Below, in pieces: positions 1 to 5,510 of a stretch of 5,510 nt of DNA (its first letter is position 1; every line of letters starts with the position of its first letter). Origin of the DNA: Pseudomonadota bacterium (GTDB taxonomy: Bacteria; Desulfobacterota; BSN033; WVXP01; G020346125); NCBI GenBank assembly GCA_030608745.1, contig JAUWDQ010000178.1, positions 1-5,510 on the forward strand, in the 5' to 3' direction. Under the pieces are notes generated by a model. The model had not been told where the DNA came from. It searched no databases and worked only from the letters and a program-made list of their open reading frames with translations. The position numbers were made by a program, and so were the translations under genes.

Positions 1-180
1 GCGTTGCACTTCATCCCCTGCCCTGTTAAATTGAAGGCAGGTTATATCAAGAGATATGAGATATAGAAGCTGCTTGAAAACAGTAACATCAAACAAAGAA
101 AATATTTAACAGGGTAAATCACTGCAGCGTACTTCTATGTACGCCTCATTCCTCAGGATTTGCGCGCCTTGCATCTGGAT
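1..180. repeat. Palindromic intergenic repeat, probably a deltaproteobacterial REP-like element, cut by the window edge
   Basis: A perfect hairpin GCGTAC-TTCTAT-GTACGC lies at 127-144, inside a larger imperfect palindrome closed by AAATC (116-120) and GATTT (157-161). It is flanked by TTTGCGCGCCTTGCATCTGG on one side and, at the window start, GCGTTGCACTTCATC. From memory, these blocks occur together as a dispersed palindromic intergenic element in sulfate-reducing deltaproteobacteria; I could not verify that here. Between the two blocks is a segment bordered by an 11-bp perfect inverted repeat, CCCTGTTAAAT (21-31) and ATTTAACAGGG (104-114), with a small ATATC/GATAT hairpin within (44-57). No open reading frame is supported. 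It may serve as the transcription end of rny, but no T-run follows a stem. Confidence 0.55.
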
Positions 181-240
181 CTTTTTTCTTTCCCGTCTGA
201 TTTCAACTTTTTGCAATCACGTCAAATCACACAGCAGAAA

Positions 241-1809
241 TTACCTGGCATATTCGACAGCCCTGTTTTCCCGAATCACTATGACTTTTATTTGACCGGG
301 GTAAGTTAATTCCTCCTCGATTTTATGGGCAATATCTTTGCACAACATAAGGGACTCTTCATCTGAAACCTTCTCATTTTGCACGATGACACGAATTTCC
401 CTACCGGCCTGGATCGCATAAGATTTATCAACCCCTGGGAAGGAATTGGCAATCTTCTCGAGATCGTCCAATCGCTTCACATAGGTCTCCAACATTTCAC
501 GCCGAGCTCCAGGCCTCGCCCCAGATAAGGCATCAGCTGCTTGAATTAAAATATCCAATAGGGTTTCCATCGGTTCCTCGCCATGGTGGGATGCTATGGC
601 GTGTATCACAATTGAAGATTCCCCATGTTTCTTGGCCATATCTGCCCCGATCCGAGCATGGGAACCCTCGACTTCGTGATCGAGGGCTTTGCCAATATCG
701 TGCAATAAACCAGCCCTTTTGGCTTGTTTCACGTCGACCCCAAGCTCCGAAGCCATTATTCCCCCTAGAAAAGCCACTTCTATAGAGTGTTGGTACACGT
801 TTTGAGCAAAGCTTGTCCTGAATTTCAGCCTTCCGATGAGCTTTATCAGTTCAGGATGAATCCCGTGAACGCCGACATCGAATGTCGCCTGTTCCCCTGC
901 TTCGCGAATAGTCGTGTTCATTTCCTGTTCTACCTTCTGAACGACCTCTTCGATGCGAGCAGGATGAATTCGTCCATCGCTGACAAGTCGCTCAAGGGCA
1001 ATTCTGGCTATTTCTCTGCGGATGGGATTAAAACCGGATAGAATAACCGCTTCAGGCGTATCATCGATGATCAGGTCAATTCCCGTCGCCGCCTCGATGG
1101 CCCTGATATTCCTCCCCTCCCTACCGATAATTCTCCCCTTCATCTCGTCGTTGGGCAGATTCACAACGGAGACGGTCCGTTCTGCAACGTAATCCCCCGC
1201 ATACCTTTGGACAGCCAAGCTTATGATTTCCTTGGCCTTCTTGTCCGAGAGTTCCCGGGTTTCCTCCTCGATCGCCCTGATTCGTTTTGCCGCCTCGTGT
1301 TTTGCCTCACTCTCCATGGACTCTACGAGCATTCGTTTTGCCTCTTCCGATGAGATCCTGGCGATGGTTTCCAACTTGATGCGCTGTTTCTCAATCAGCT
1401 CATCATACTGCTTTTGTTGTTCGGCAACCAATCGTTCTTTTCCAGAAAGGTCTTTCTCCCTCCGAGATATCTCCACATCCTTAAAATCGATCAACTCCAC
1501 CTTCTTATCCAGGTTAGTCTCTTTTTGGTGCAACCTCTTCTCTTCCGCTTGAAGTTCTTCGCGCCTCCCAACGGTCTCCTTTTCAAATTCGCTTTTGGCC
1601 TGATAGAGTTTGTCTTTCGCCTGGAGTAAAGCCTCCTTCCTCAAAATCTCCGCTTTCTTTTCCGCTTCTTCAATTATCCTCTGCGACGTGCTTTCCGCCG
1701 TCCTCAACCTCGATTCCGCGAACTTCTTTCGGCCATAAAAACCAACGAGAAGGCCGATAAAGGCCGAGATTGAGGAAATCACGATGAATATGTTGAGGGA
1801 TATTTTCAA
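241..1809 (-). CDS. rny: Ribonuclease Y (membrane-anchored endoribonuclease, KH and HD domains)
   Basis: RNase Y cleaves single-stranded mRNA to start bulk turnover and acts at the inner face of the cytoplasmic membrane. From the TTG start the protein has 522 residues, matching the ~520 of B. subtilis. In order: a hydrophobic N-terminal anchor (about residues 5-25, IFIVISSISAFIGLLVGFYG); a long charged coiled coil (about 28-200); a KH RNA-binding domain with the GxxG-type loop GRIIGREGRNIR (about 225-236); and an HD domain with the metal-binding set HSIEV (H341), LLHDIGK (H370-D371), SHHGEEP and AADALSG (D426). The C-terminus IRENRAVEYAR is the family's highly conserved ending. All key residues are present. 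The longer open frame back to a GTG at 1821 begins inside the ribosome binding site. The gene often found after rny (ymdB-type phosphoesterase) is not in the 240 bases downstream, which hold a repeat. No terminator hairpin is clear after the TAA. Confidence 0.95.
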   Translation of the reverse strand: MKISLNIFIVISSISAFIGLLVGFYGRKKFAESRLRTAESTSQRIIEEAEKKAEILRKEALLQAKDKLYQAKSEFEKETVGRREELQAEEKRLHQKETNLDKKVELIDFKDVEISRREKDLSGKERLVAEQQKQYDELIEKQRIKLETIARISSEEAKRMLVESMESEAKHEAAKRIRAIEEETRELSDKKAKEIISLAVQRYAGDYVAERTVSVVNLPNDEMKGRIIGREGRNIRAIEAATGIDLIIDDTPEAVILSGFNPIRREIARIALERLVSDGRIHPARIEEVVQKVEQEMNTTIREAGEQATFDVGVHGIHPELIKLIGRLKFRTSFAQNVYQHSIEVAFLGGIMASELGVDVKQAKRAGLLHDIGKALDHEVEGSHARIGADMAKKHGESSIVIHAIASHHGEEPMETLLDILIQAADALSGARPGARREMLETYVKRLDDLEKIANSFPGVDKSYAIQAGREIRVIVQNEKVSDEESLMLCKDIAHKIEEELTYPGQIKVIVIRENRAVEYAR

Positions 1810-1820
1810 TGGAAAACACA

Positions 1821-1826
1821 CCTCCT
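1821..1826 (-). promoter_or_regulatory. Ribosome binding site of rny, deciding a TTG start
   Basis: The minus strand has AGGAGG followed by TG, an excellent anti-Shine-Dalgarno match. The furthest upstream start codon in the rny frame is a GTG at 1821 that overlaps this site, so it cannot be served by it. The next in-frame start is TTG at 1809, with 11 bases between, slightly long but workable. This makes TTG the better choice. Confidence 0.65.
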
Positions 1827-2269
1827 CCCCTTTTTCAGTTCTTGAATGATAAATCTCCTTGGGACGATATGATGGCGGGATGACGAGGTGAGCCTAAATG
1901 AAAGAAGAAAGTGGTTAAAGCCTATCCTTTGGGGGGGTTAATCCAATAGAGATATCCCCTATTTATCTCACTGAATGGGGGTTTATCCAAATCTCCCTTC
2001 TTCTCTGGTGCTGTACATTGATGTTTTCCATGAAAATGGCGAAAACCCATTACCGATCTATTCTCAACTATCTAACTTTGTAGGAAGATTTAAGATTTTT
2101 AAACCGTTGGATATGCCATCCCCCAACTCGAACCATAATCTCTCAACCACTTCTCCCCAAGGTATCCCTTCGGATCCCCCGGTCGTACTCACCCCAGATC
2201 TACCCGTTACCCATCATTCAAAGGATCAATACCTGTCTTGCTGTTTCGTCCCGTTCTCCAAAAATCTTC
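1822..2269. other. 448-base stretch with no confident gene, between 6S RNA and rny
   Basis: No protein family, tRNA or known riboswitch is recognisable. On the minus strand two short open frames lie end to end in different frames. One is 42 codons from a GTG at 2192 to a TGA at 2064 (it contains RLWFELGDGISNGLKI). The other is 42 codons from an ATG at 2050 to a TAG at 1922 (it contains MGFRHFHGKHQC). Neither has a good ribosome binding site. Local structure includes a hairpin GGATCC-GAAG-GGATACC with a bulged A (2161-2177) and an imperfect CCCCATT/AATAGGGG hairpin (1956-1980). There is also a run of seven C on the minus strand near 1931-1938. The promoter of rny should be in this gap or upstream, but no convincing pair of boxes stands out. 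Confidence 0.5.
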
Positions 2270-2451
2270 AATTCCCCCGCCTTGTGCCGTGTGGTCAGTC
2301 TGTTTGAACCTGATTTCATCAGGTGGGCACCTTGTTATTGCTTTAGGCTTCCCTTACACAAAGGGCTTGCTCACCACAATAAGAGAAGGTTCCCTTTTTT
2401 TATGGTGTTGGCTCAAAACTATCTGGCCAGCACGAACACGGCAGGGGAATT
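2270..2451 (-). ncRNA. ssrS: 6S RNA (SsrS)
   Basis: 6S RNA mimics an open promoter, sequesters the housekeeping RNA polymerase holoenzyme in stationary phase, and templates short pRNAs on release. Here about 182 bases fold into its typical rod. The ends close: AATTCCCC (2451-2444) pairs with GGGGAATT (2277-2270), and TGCCGTGT (2443-2436) pairs with ACACGGCA (2292-2285), with a one-sided bulge between. The 3' side of the central bubble carries a 7-bp hairpin ACCTGAT-GAA-ATCAGGT (2308-2324), as in E. coli. The 5' GAGCCAACACC and the apical GTGGTGAGC and GAAGCCTAAA segments resemble conserved 6S sequence, with a CCCTT/AAGGG apical stem. The position directly after zapA matches the zapA-ssrS linkage in many proteobacteria. 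In E. coli ygfA follows; here an unexplained gap and then rny follow. Exact ends are estimated from the closing stem. Confidence 0.9.
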
Positions 2452-2453
2452 TG

Positions 2454-2765
2454 TCATTCGAAATATTCCTTCCCTCCATCGTACTGTTTTAGCTGAGTCT
2501 CAATGGTTTTGACAATTTCCCTCGACCGATTTTCTACCTCTGACAGAAGCTCCCCTCTCTTTTCCATCTCCTTAAAAAAGTCATCCGCAATATTTAAGGC
2601 CGCCAATATGGCGGTGTTCAGGGTTGAAACCGTCTTCGTATTCCGTACAATTTCGTCCATCTTTTCGTCCACGTACTTTGCTATCTTTTGGATGTACTCC
2701 TTATCAGCATCGGTCTTAACGGTGTAGTCTTGCCCGAAAATATTGACCTCTACCAATCTCTCCAC
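2454..2765 (-). CDS. zapA: Cell division protein ZapA
   Basis: A 103-residue ZapA that binds FtsZ and promotes protofilament bundling at the division ring. The N-terminal globular part (MERLVEVNIFGQDYTVKTDADKE, roughly 1-23) is the conserved FtsZ-binding fold. It is followed by a helix (YIQKIAKYVDEKMDEI) and the STLNTAILAALNIADDFF segment that leads into the long C-terminal dimerisation coiled coil. The start is GTG at 2765: in this frame the codons upstream run straight into the stop codon of the zapB-like gene, and GAAGGG (2772-2777) lies six bases before GTG. An ATG at 2770 is in another frame and opens only six codons. The TGA stop is two bases before the 6S RNA, so the 6S promoter must lie inside this coding sequence or 6S must be processed from a zapA transcript. 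Confidence 0.93.
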   Translation of the reverse strand: MERLVEVNIFGQDYTVKTDADKEYIQKIAKYVDEKMDEIVRNTKTVSTLNTAILAALNIADDFFKEMEKRGELLSEVENRSREIVKTIETQLKQYDGGKEYFE

Positions 2766-2783
2766 TTCATGCCCTTCAATGGT

Positions 2784-3005
2784 CTAAAAACCTAGGTCCT
2801 CGATCCGCTGGATTAGCCGTTCAATTTTGGCCTTGACAGAACCCTTTCTGCCATCCAGAGCCTGGAGCTTTTCATTCAGTTCATCAATACTCTGGTCCTT
2901 CCGGCGGAGCTTATCTGCCAAGGCCTCCTTCTCCTGCCTCAGATGATTATATCCCTGAAGAATCTCCTGCACTCGTTCTTCCAAGCGCTTAAAGTATTCT
3001 TCCAT
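2784..3005 (-). CDS. ZapB-like coiled-coil cell division protein
   Basis: A 73-residue, highly charged protein predicted to be almost entirely one coiled coil: heptad-like leucine/isoleucine spacing runs from MEEYFKRLEERVQEI to the C-terminal IERLIQRIEDLGF. There is no signal peptide, membrane segment or cysteine. In length (E. coli ZapB is about 81 residues) and position just upstream of zapA it matches the small coiled-coil proteins annotated as ZapB in deltaproteobacteria. ZapB joins ZapA at the Z-ring and helps bundle FtsZ and link it to the chromosome terminus. The ATG at 3005 is preceded only by a weak GAGATA purine stretch. It is 18 bases from zapA, so the two probably form one transcript. 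Coiled coils give false similarity, so the ZapB name rests mainly on size and neighbourhood. Confidence 0.75.
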   Translation of the reverse strand: MEEYFKRLEERVQEILQGYNHLRQEKEALADKLRRKDQSIDELNEKLQALDGRKGSVKAKIERLIQRIEDLGF

Positions 3006-3070
3006 TATCTCTATTTTTCAATAATTTTGTTATATTATTCTTACAATTCTAAAATTCATTCTAAGAAAAG
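3006..3070 (-). promoter_or_regulatory. AT-rich gap between prfB and the zapB-like gene, possible promoter
   Basis: Only 11 of 65 bases are G or C, far below the flanking genes. The minus strand has TATAAC and TAATAT as candidate -10 hexamers, and a TTGTAA/TATTGA pair spaced by 17 bases. None combines good -35 and -10 boxes, so no exact promoter can be named. The composition and the break in tight gene spacing suggest that transcription of the cell-division genes may restart here. No terminator hairpin for prfB is evident. Confidence 0.3.
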
Positions 3071-4199
3071 TCAAGCCTTTTCTTGGCCCTTCCCCTTCCC
3101 CCATCCCAGATAACCCCAAAGGTAGGCCTCGATAAATGGATCCAGACCACCATCCAATACCCCTTCCACATCCCCCACCGTGACACCTGTCCTGTGGTCT
3201 TTTACCATTTTATATGGATGCATAATGTAGGATCGAATTTGACTCCCCCATGCAATATCCTTCTTATTCGCATAAAGTTCCTTCTCCTTTTCCGCCTTTT
3301 CCTGGAGCTCCTTCTCGTATAACTTCGATCTCAATACCTTCATCGCCATGGCCTTGTTCTTATGCTGGGATCTCTCGTTTTGGCATTGGACAACGATGCC
3401 CGTTGGAATATGAGTAATCCTTACAGCCGAATCCGTCTTGTTGACATGTTGACCACCGGCTCCACTTGATCTAAATGTATCGGTCCGAAGATCCGCCTCA
3501 TCGATCTCAACCATAATTTCCCCTGAAATTTCAGGATATACGAAAACAGAGGCGAAAGAAGTATGTCGCCTCCTACCGGTATCAAAAGGGGAGATCCGGA
3601 CAAGCCGATGGATTCCTATCTCTGCCTTTGCATATCCATAGGCGTAATCCCCGTTTACCGTGAATGTTACATTTTTTATGCCCGCTTCCTCTCCCGTCAA
3701 GATATCGATTATTTGGCTCTTGTACCCCTTCTTTTCCGCCCACTTCAGGTACATCCTCAGCAGCATTTCCGCCCAATCTTGGGCCTCGGTACCTCCTGCT
3801 CCAGCATTGATATTCACGATGGCGTTATTGGGGTCATGTTGCCCTCCCAACATTTCCCTGAATTCGATATCGCGGATTTGCCTTTCAACCTGATCCAGTT
3901 TTCTCCGGACTCCCTCGATCTCTTCTTCGTCCTCCTCCTCCTCAGCCAGTTGGAGTAATATCGCTCCATCCTCCAATTCCTTCTTTATCCCTTGCCATTG
4001 GTTTACAACGTCTAAGAGAGCCGTCCTCTCCTTCAATACACCATGGGCCTCTTCGGTCACTTCCCAAAATGCTGAATCGGCGATCCGTTTATCGATCTCT
4101 TCAATTCGTTTTACCTTTGCACCTACGTCAAAGACGGCCCCGGATTTCATCGGCTGTTCTGCTTAAATCCGCAATTCTTTCCCTTAAATCGCTTTCCAT
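3071..4199 (-). CDS. prfB: Peptide chain release factor 2 (RF2), expressed through a programmed +1 frameshift
   Basis: RF2 recognises UAA and UGA in the ribosomal A site and triggers peptidyl-tRNA hydrolysis. The coding sequence is in two frames. Codons 1-23 (4199-4131, beginning MESDLRERIADL and ending IRGRL) run into UGA at 4130-4128. Translation then continues in the +1 frame from GAC at 4129 to the stop at 3071-3073, giving 375 residues, close to the usual ~365. The anticodon-mimic SPF tripeptide falls at 203-205 and the catalytic GGQ at 248-250 (RSSGAGGQHVNKTD), each two residues from its E. coli number. The N-terminal helical domain includes an acidic stretch, EEEEDEEEIEG. The residue matching E. 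coli K-12 Thr246 is Ser here. The ATG at 4150 would skip the regulatory segment and lacks its own strong ribosome binding site. prfB follows the epimerase gene by one base and precedes the zapB-like gene by 65 bases. Family assignment is certain; the frameshift is read directly from the sequence. Confidence 0.97.
4127..4141 (-). promoter_or_regulatory. RF2 programmed +1 frameshift site (CTT TGA C) with internal Shine-Dalgarno-like GGGG
   Basis: The minus strand reads GGGG (4141-4138), CCGT, then CTT TGA C (4133-4127). CUU-UGA-C is the conserved slip site of bacterial prfB. When RF2 is scarce, UGA decoding is slow, peptidyl-tRNA-Leu slips from CUU to UUU, and the ribosome continues with GAC. 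The upstream G-run stands where E. coli has AGGGGG three bases before CUU. Here it is shorter, with a spacer of about four bases, so frameshift efficiency may differ. The zero-frame residues IRGRL before the stop parallel LRGYL in E. coli. Confidence 0.93.
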
Positions 4200-4200
4200 C

Positions 4201-5154
4201 TCATTTACTCCTTTTTTCCAAAAATTCTTTCCTATACCATTGGAGACATTCTTTCAACCCAACTCCAATGTCGAACTTGGGGGAATATCCCATCTTCGCC
4301 TTGGCCATTGTGATATCGGCAAGTGAATGTTTAATGTCTCCCTGCCTCGGGCTACCATAGGTTGGGGTTATCTCCTTACCCAATTCATGCAACATTTCCC
4401 GGTATAATTGGTTTATCGAAATCCTCTTTCCCGCAGCGATATTGAATACGCCGCCCCCAATCCCTTTGGCATGGCAGGCCTTCCAGTTGGCCTGAACACA
4501 ATCGGATACATACGTGAAGTCCCTCGTCTGTTTTCCATCACCGTATATGGTGGGGGATTCATCACGTAATAAACACCTGATGAAGGAAGGGATAACGGCT
4601 GAATATGGCGAATAGGGGTCTTGTTTTGACCCGTAGACGTTGAAATAGCGAAGGCAAACCGTCTCCAAGCCATAAATCTTATAGAAGACTTTGCAGTAGT
4701 TCTCTTGGGCATACTTTGTAACAGCATATGGGGAACCGGGGGATGGATTCATCGTCTCAACCTTTGGCAATACCTCGCTCTCACCATAAACAGAAGATGA
4801 ACTCGCACAAACAAACCTCTTTACCTTGGCGTTTTTGGACGCTATCAGGAGGTTCAATGTCCCATCTATATTGGCCTCATTCGTTGTCGCGGGATCCTCA
4901 ACGGATCTGGGTACGGAACAGACCGCGGCCTGGTGCAAAACGAAATCGAATCCCTTTACCGCCTCCTCGCAGGCCTTCCGGTCACAAACATCCCCCGTGA
5001 TCAAATCGATGCGTTCCACAAAGGGTTCTATGTTTTCCATCTTCCCCGTGGAGAAGTTATCCAGAACCCTCACGTTCTCTCCCCGCCTTTGCAGGAATTC
5101 GACCAAGTGAGACCCTATGAACCCAGCACCTCCGGTCACCAAAAAACCCGCCAT
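4201..5154 (-). CDS. SDR-family NAD-dependent nucleotide-sugar 4-epimerase (UDP-GlcNAc/UDP-glucose 4-epimerase type, WbpP/GalE-like)
   Basis: A 317-residue extended short-chain dehydrogenase. It probably inverts C4 of a UDP-sugar through a transient 4-keto intermediate and tightly bound NAD, supplying envelope polysaccharide precursors in the cytoplasm. The Rossmann glycine motif VTGGAGFIGSH is at residues 6-16, with Asp32 placed to bind the NAD ribose. HQAA is at 74-77, the serine cluster containing the catalytic Ser at 118-121, and the catalytic YxxxK is Y143/K147 (SPYAVTKYAQE). LRYFNVYG at 168-175 and GDGKQTRDFTYV at 205-215 are substrate-side motifs of this group. The VCSVPRSVEDP segment resembles WbpP/TviC-type UDP-GlcNAc C4-epimerases more than E. 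coli GalE, so N-acetylated substrates are likely but unproven. A related decarboxylase or dehydratase is less likely. The stop lies one base before prfB's ATG and the gene's last codons contain prfB's Shine-Dalgarno sequence, so the two are probably co-transcribed and translationally coupled. Not a usual prfB neighbour. Confidence 0.9.
   Translation of the reverse strand: MAGFLVTGGAGFIGSHLVEFLQRRGENVRVLDNFSTGKMENIEPFVERIDLITGDVCDRKACEEAVKGFDFVLHQAAVCSVPRSVEDPATTNEANIDGTLNLLIASKNAKVKRFVCASSSSVYGESEVLPKVETMNPSPGSPYAVTKYAQENYCKVFYKIYGLETVCLRYFNVYGSKQDPYSPYSAVIPSFIRCLLRDESPTIYGDGKQTRDFTYVSDCVQANWKACHAKGIGGGVFNIAAGKRISINQLYREMLHELGKEITPTYGSPRQGDIKHSLADITMAKAKMGYSPKFDIGVGLKECLQWYRKEFLEKRSK
4208..4212 (-). 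promoter_or_regulatory. Ribosome binding site of prfB, inside the end of the epimerase gene
   Basis: AGGAG on the minus strand, eight bases before the ATG at 4199. It supports initiation of prfB at 4199 in the short zero frame, not at the ATG at 4150 that begins the long open frame. The site overlaps the last codons of the epimerase gene. Confidence 0.8.
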
Positions 5155-5159
5155 ACTAA

Positions 5160-5166
5160 CCTCCTT
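5160..5166 (-). promoter_or_regulatory. Ribosome binding site of the epimerase gene
   Basis: The minus strand reads AAGGAGG followed by five bases (TTAGT) and then ATG at 5154. This is a near-perfect match to the 16S rRNA anti-Shine-Dalgarno sequence, and it fixes the epimerase start. It lies in the 41-base gap after the sucD stop. I see no clear terminator hairpin there, so read-through from sucD is possible. Confidence 0.85.
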
Positions 5167-5195
5167 GGCCTAAAAAACCCTCTCTCCCAAATCCC

Positions 5196-5510
5196 CTACC
5201 CCTCGTTCCCCCTCAAGACGTCCGCTAACGCCTCACCCATATCAGCGGGGTTCTCAACGGTTCTGGCTCCTGCCTCTTCCAACGCGCGTATCTTCTCCAC
5301 GGCCGTCCCCCTCCCCCCCGAGATGATGGCCCCCGCATGGCCCATCCTCCTGCCGGGAGGGGCCGTCCTCCCCGCAATAAAGGAGACCACGGGCTTTGTT
5401 ACACGTTTCCGGATATACTCAGCAGCCCCCTCCTCCGCTGTCCCACCAATCTCGCCTATGAGGACCACCGCCTCCGTGTTGGAATCCTGCTCAAACAACT
5501 CCAAGAAGTC
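5196..5510 (-). CDS. sucD: Succinyl-CoA synthetase (ADP/GDP-forming) alpha subunit, C-terminal part; 5' end outside the window
   Basis: The alpha subunit, with SucC (beta), interconverts succinyl-CoA and succinate with substrate-level phosphorylation of ADP or GDP in the cytoplasmic TCA cycle. About 104 C-terminal residues are visible, reading D-F-L-E-L-F-E from the window edge. The TTG at 5504 is an internal codon, not a start. The family's GEIGG segment, whose Glu contacts the phosphohistidine, and the RMGHAGAI motif carrying the phosphorylated active-site His (codon near 5337-5339) are both intact. The protein ends ADVLRGNEG, at the normal family C-terminus. The frame is clean and no disruption is seen. 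sucC would be expected just upstream, beyond 5510. I am very sure of the family. The nucleotide specificity cannot be told, because it is set by the beta subunit. Confidence 0.96.
   Translation of the reverse strand, partial: DFLELFEQDSNTEAVVLIGEIGGTAEEGAAEYIRKRVTKPVVSFIAGRTAPPGRRMGHAGAIISGGRGTAVEKIRALEEAGARTVENPADMGEALADVLRGNEG

Noticed and set aside
181..240. Possible intrinsic terminator directly after rny
   Set aside because: No stem of useful length is followed by a T-run. The A-rich stretch on the minus strand would not make a U-tract.
2115..2145. tRNA-like GGTTCGA motif on the minus strand
   Set aside because: The flanking bases do not pair into a T-arm, and no acceptor, D or anticodon stems can be built around it.
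1975..2307. Plus-strand open frame of 110 codons upstream of rny
   Set aside because: It runs antisense into the 6S RNA, lacks a recognisable ribosome binding site and has no recognisable domain. It is rich in Pro and Ser, as expected of a chance frame.
3421..3603. Minus-strand open frames overlapping prfB in another frame (also 3582-3776)
   Set aside because: They are shadows of the RF2 coding sequence. The SPF and GGQ motifs are continuous in the main frame, so these are not evidence for a second frameshift.
3563..3958. Plus-strand open frame of 131 codons
   Set aside because: It lies wholly antisense to prfB, whose conserved residues explain the sequence. It is a shadow frame.
5155..5195. 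Possible terminator after sucD (a T-run in the gap)
   Set aside because: The T-run is not preceded by an inverted repeat on the transcribed strand, so an intrinsic terminator is not supported.
1..5510. CRISPR array, complete insertion sequence, toxin-antitoxin pair or defence genes
   Set aside because: No regularly spaced direct repeats, transposase motifs or small toxin/antitoxin pairs were found. The zapB-like/zapA pair looks like a small two-gene module but matches cell-division proteins.

Overview
All protein genes in this window lie on the minus strand and read from high to low coordinates. In order they are: the 3' end of sucD (succinyl-CoA synthetase alpha), a nucleotide-sugar 4-epimerase, prfB (RF2, with its programmed +1 frameshift), a ZapB-like coiled-coil gene, zapA, a 6S RNA and rny (RNase Y). 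The moderate GC content, the zapB-like/zapA/6S/rny order and an intergenic repeat that I recall from sulfate-reducing deltaproteobacteria all point to a member of the Desulfobacterota. That placement is inference from context, with no marker-gene phylogeny behind it.

Region by region: 5196-5510 is the C-terminal third of sucD. 4201-5154 is an SDR epimerase with a perfect AAGGAGG ribosome binding site, and its stop lies one base before the prfB start. 3071-4199 is prfB, whose first 23 codons end at an in-frame UGA inside the canonical CUU-UGA-C slip site. 3006-3070 is a very AT-rich gap (11 G/C in 65 bases) that may hold a promoter. 2784-3005 and 2454-2765 are the small cell-division pair (ZapB-like, ZapA). 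2270-2451 is a 6S RNA starting two bases after the zapA stop. 1822-2269 is a 448-base stretch with no convincing gene. 241-1809 is rny, probably starting at TTG. 1-180 is a palindromic intergenic repeat.

Functionally this is mostly housekeeping: TCA-cycle energy conservation, envelope sugar supply, translation termination, Z-ring assembly, global control of RNA polymerase by 6S RNA, and mRNA turnover at the membrane. I do not see a new defence, mobile or biosynthetic system. The points most worth a second look are the autoregulatory prfB frameshift, the unannotated 6S RNA abutting zapA, the split palindromic repeat downstream of rny, and the unexplained segment upstream of rny.
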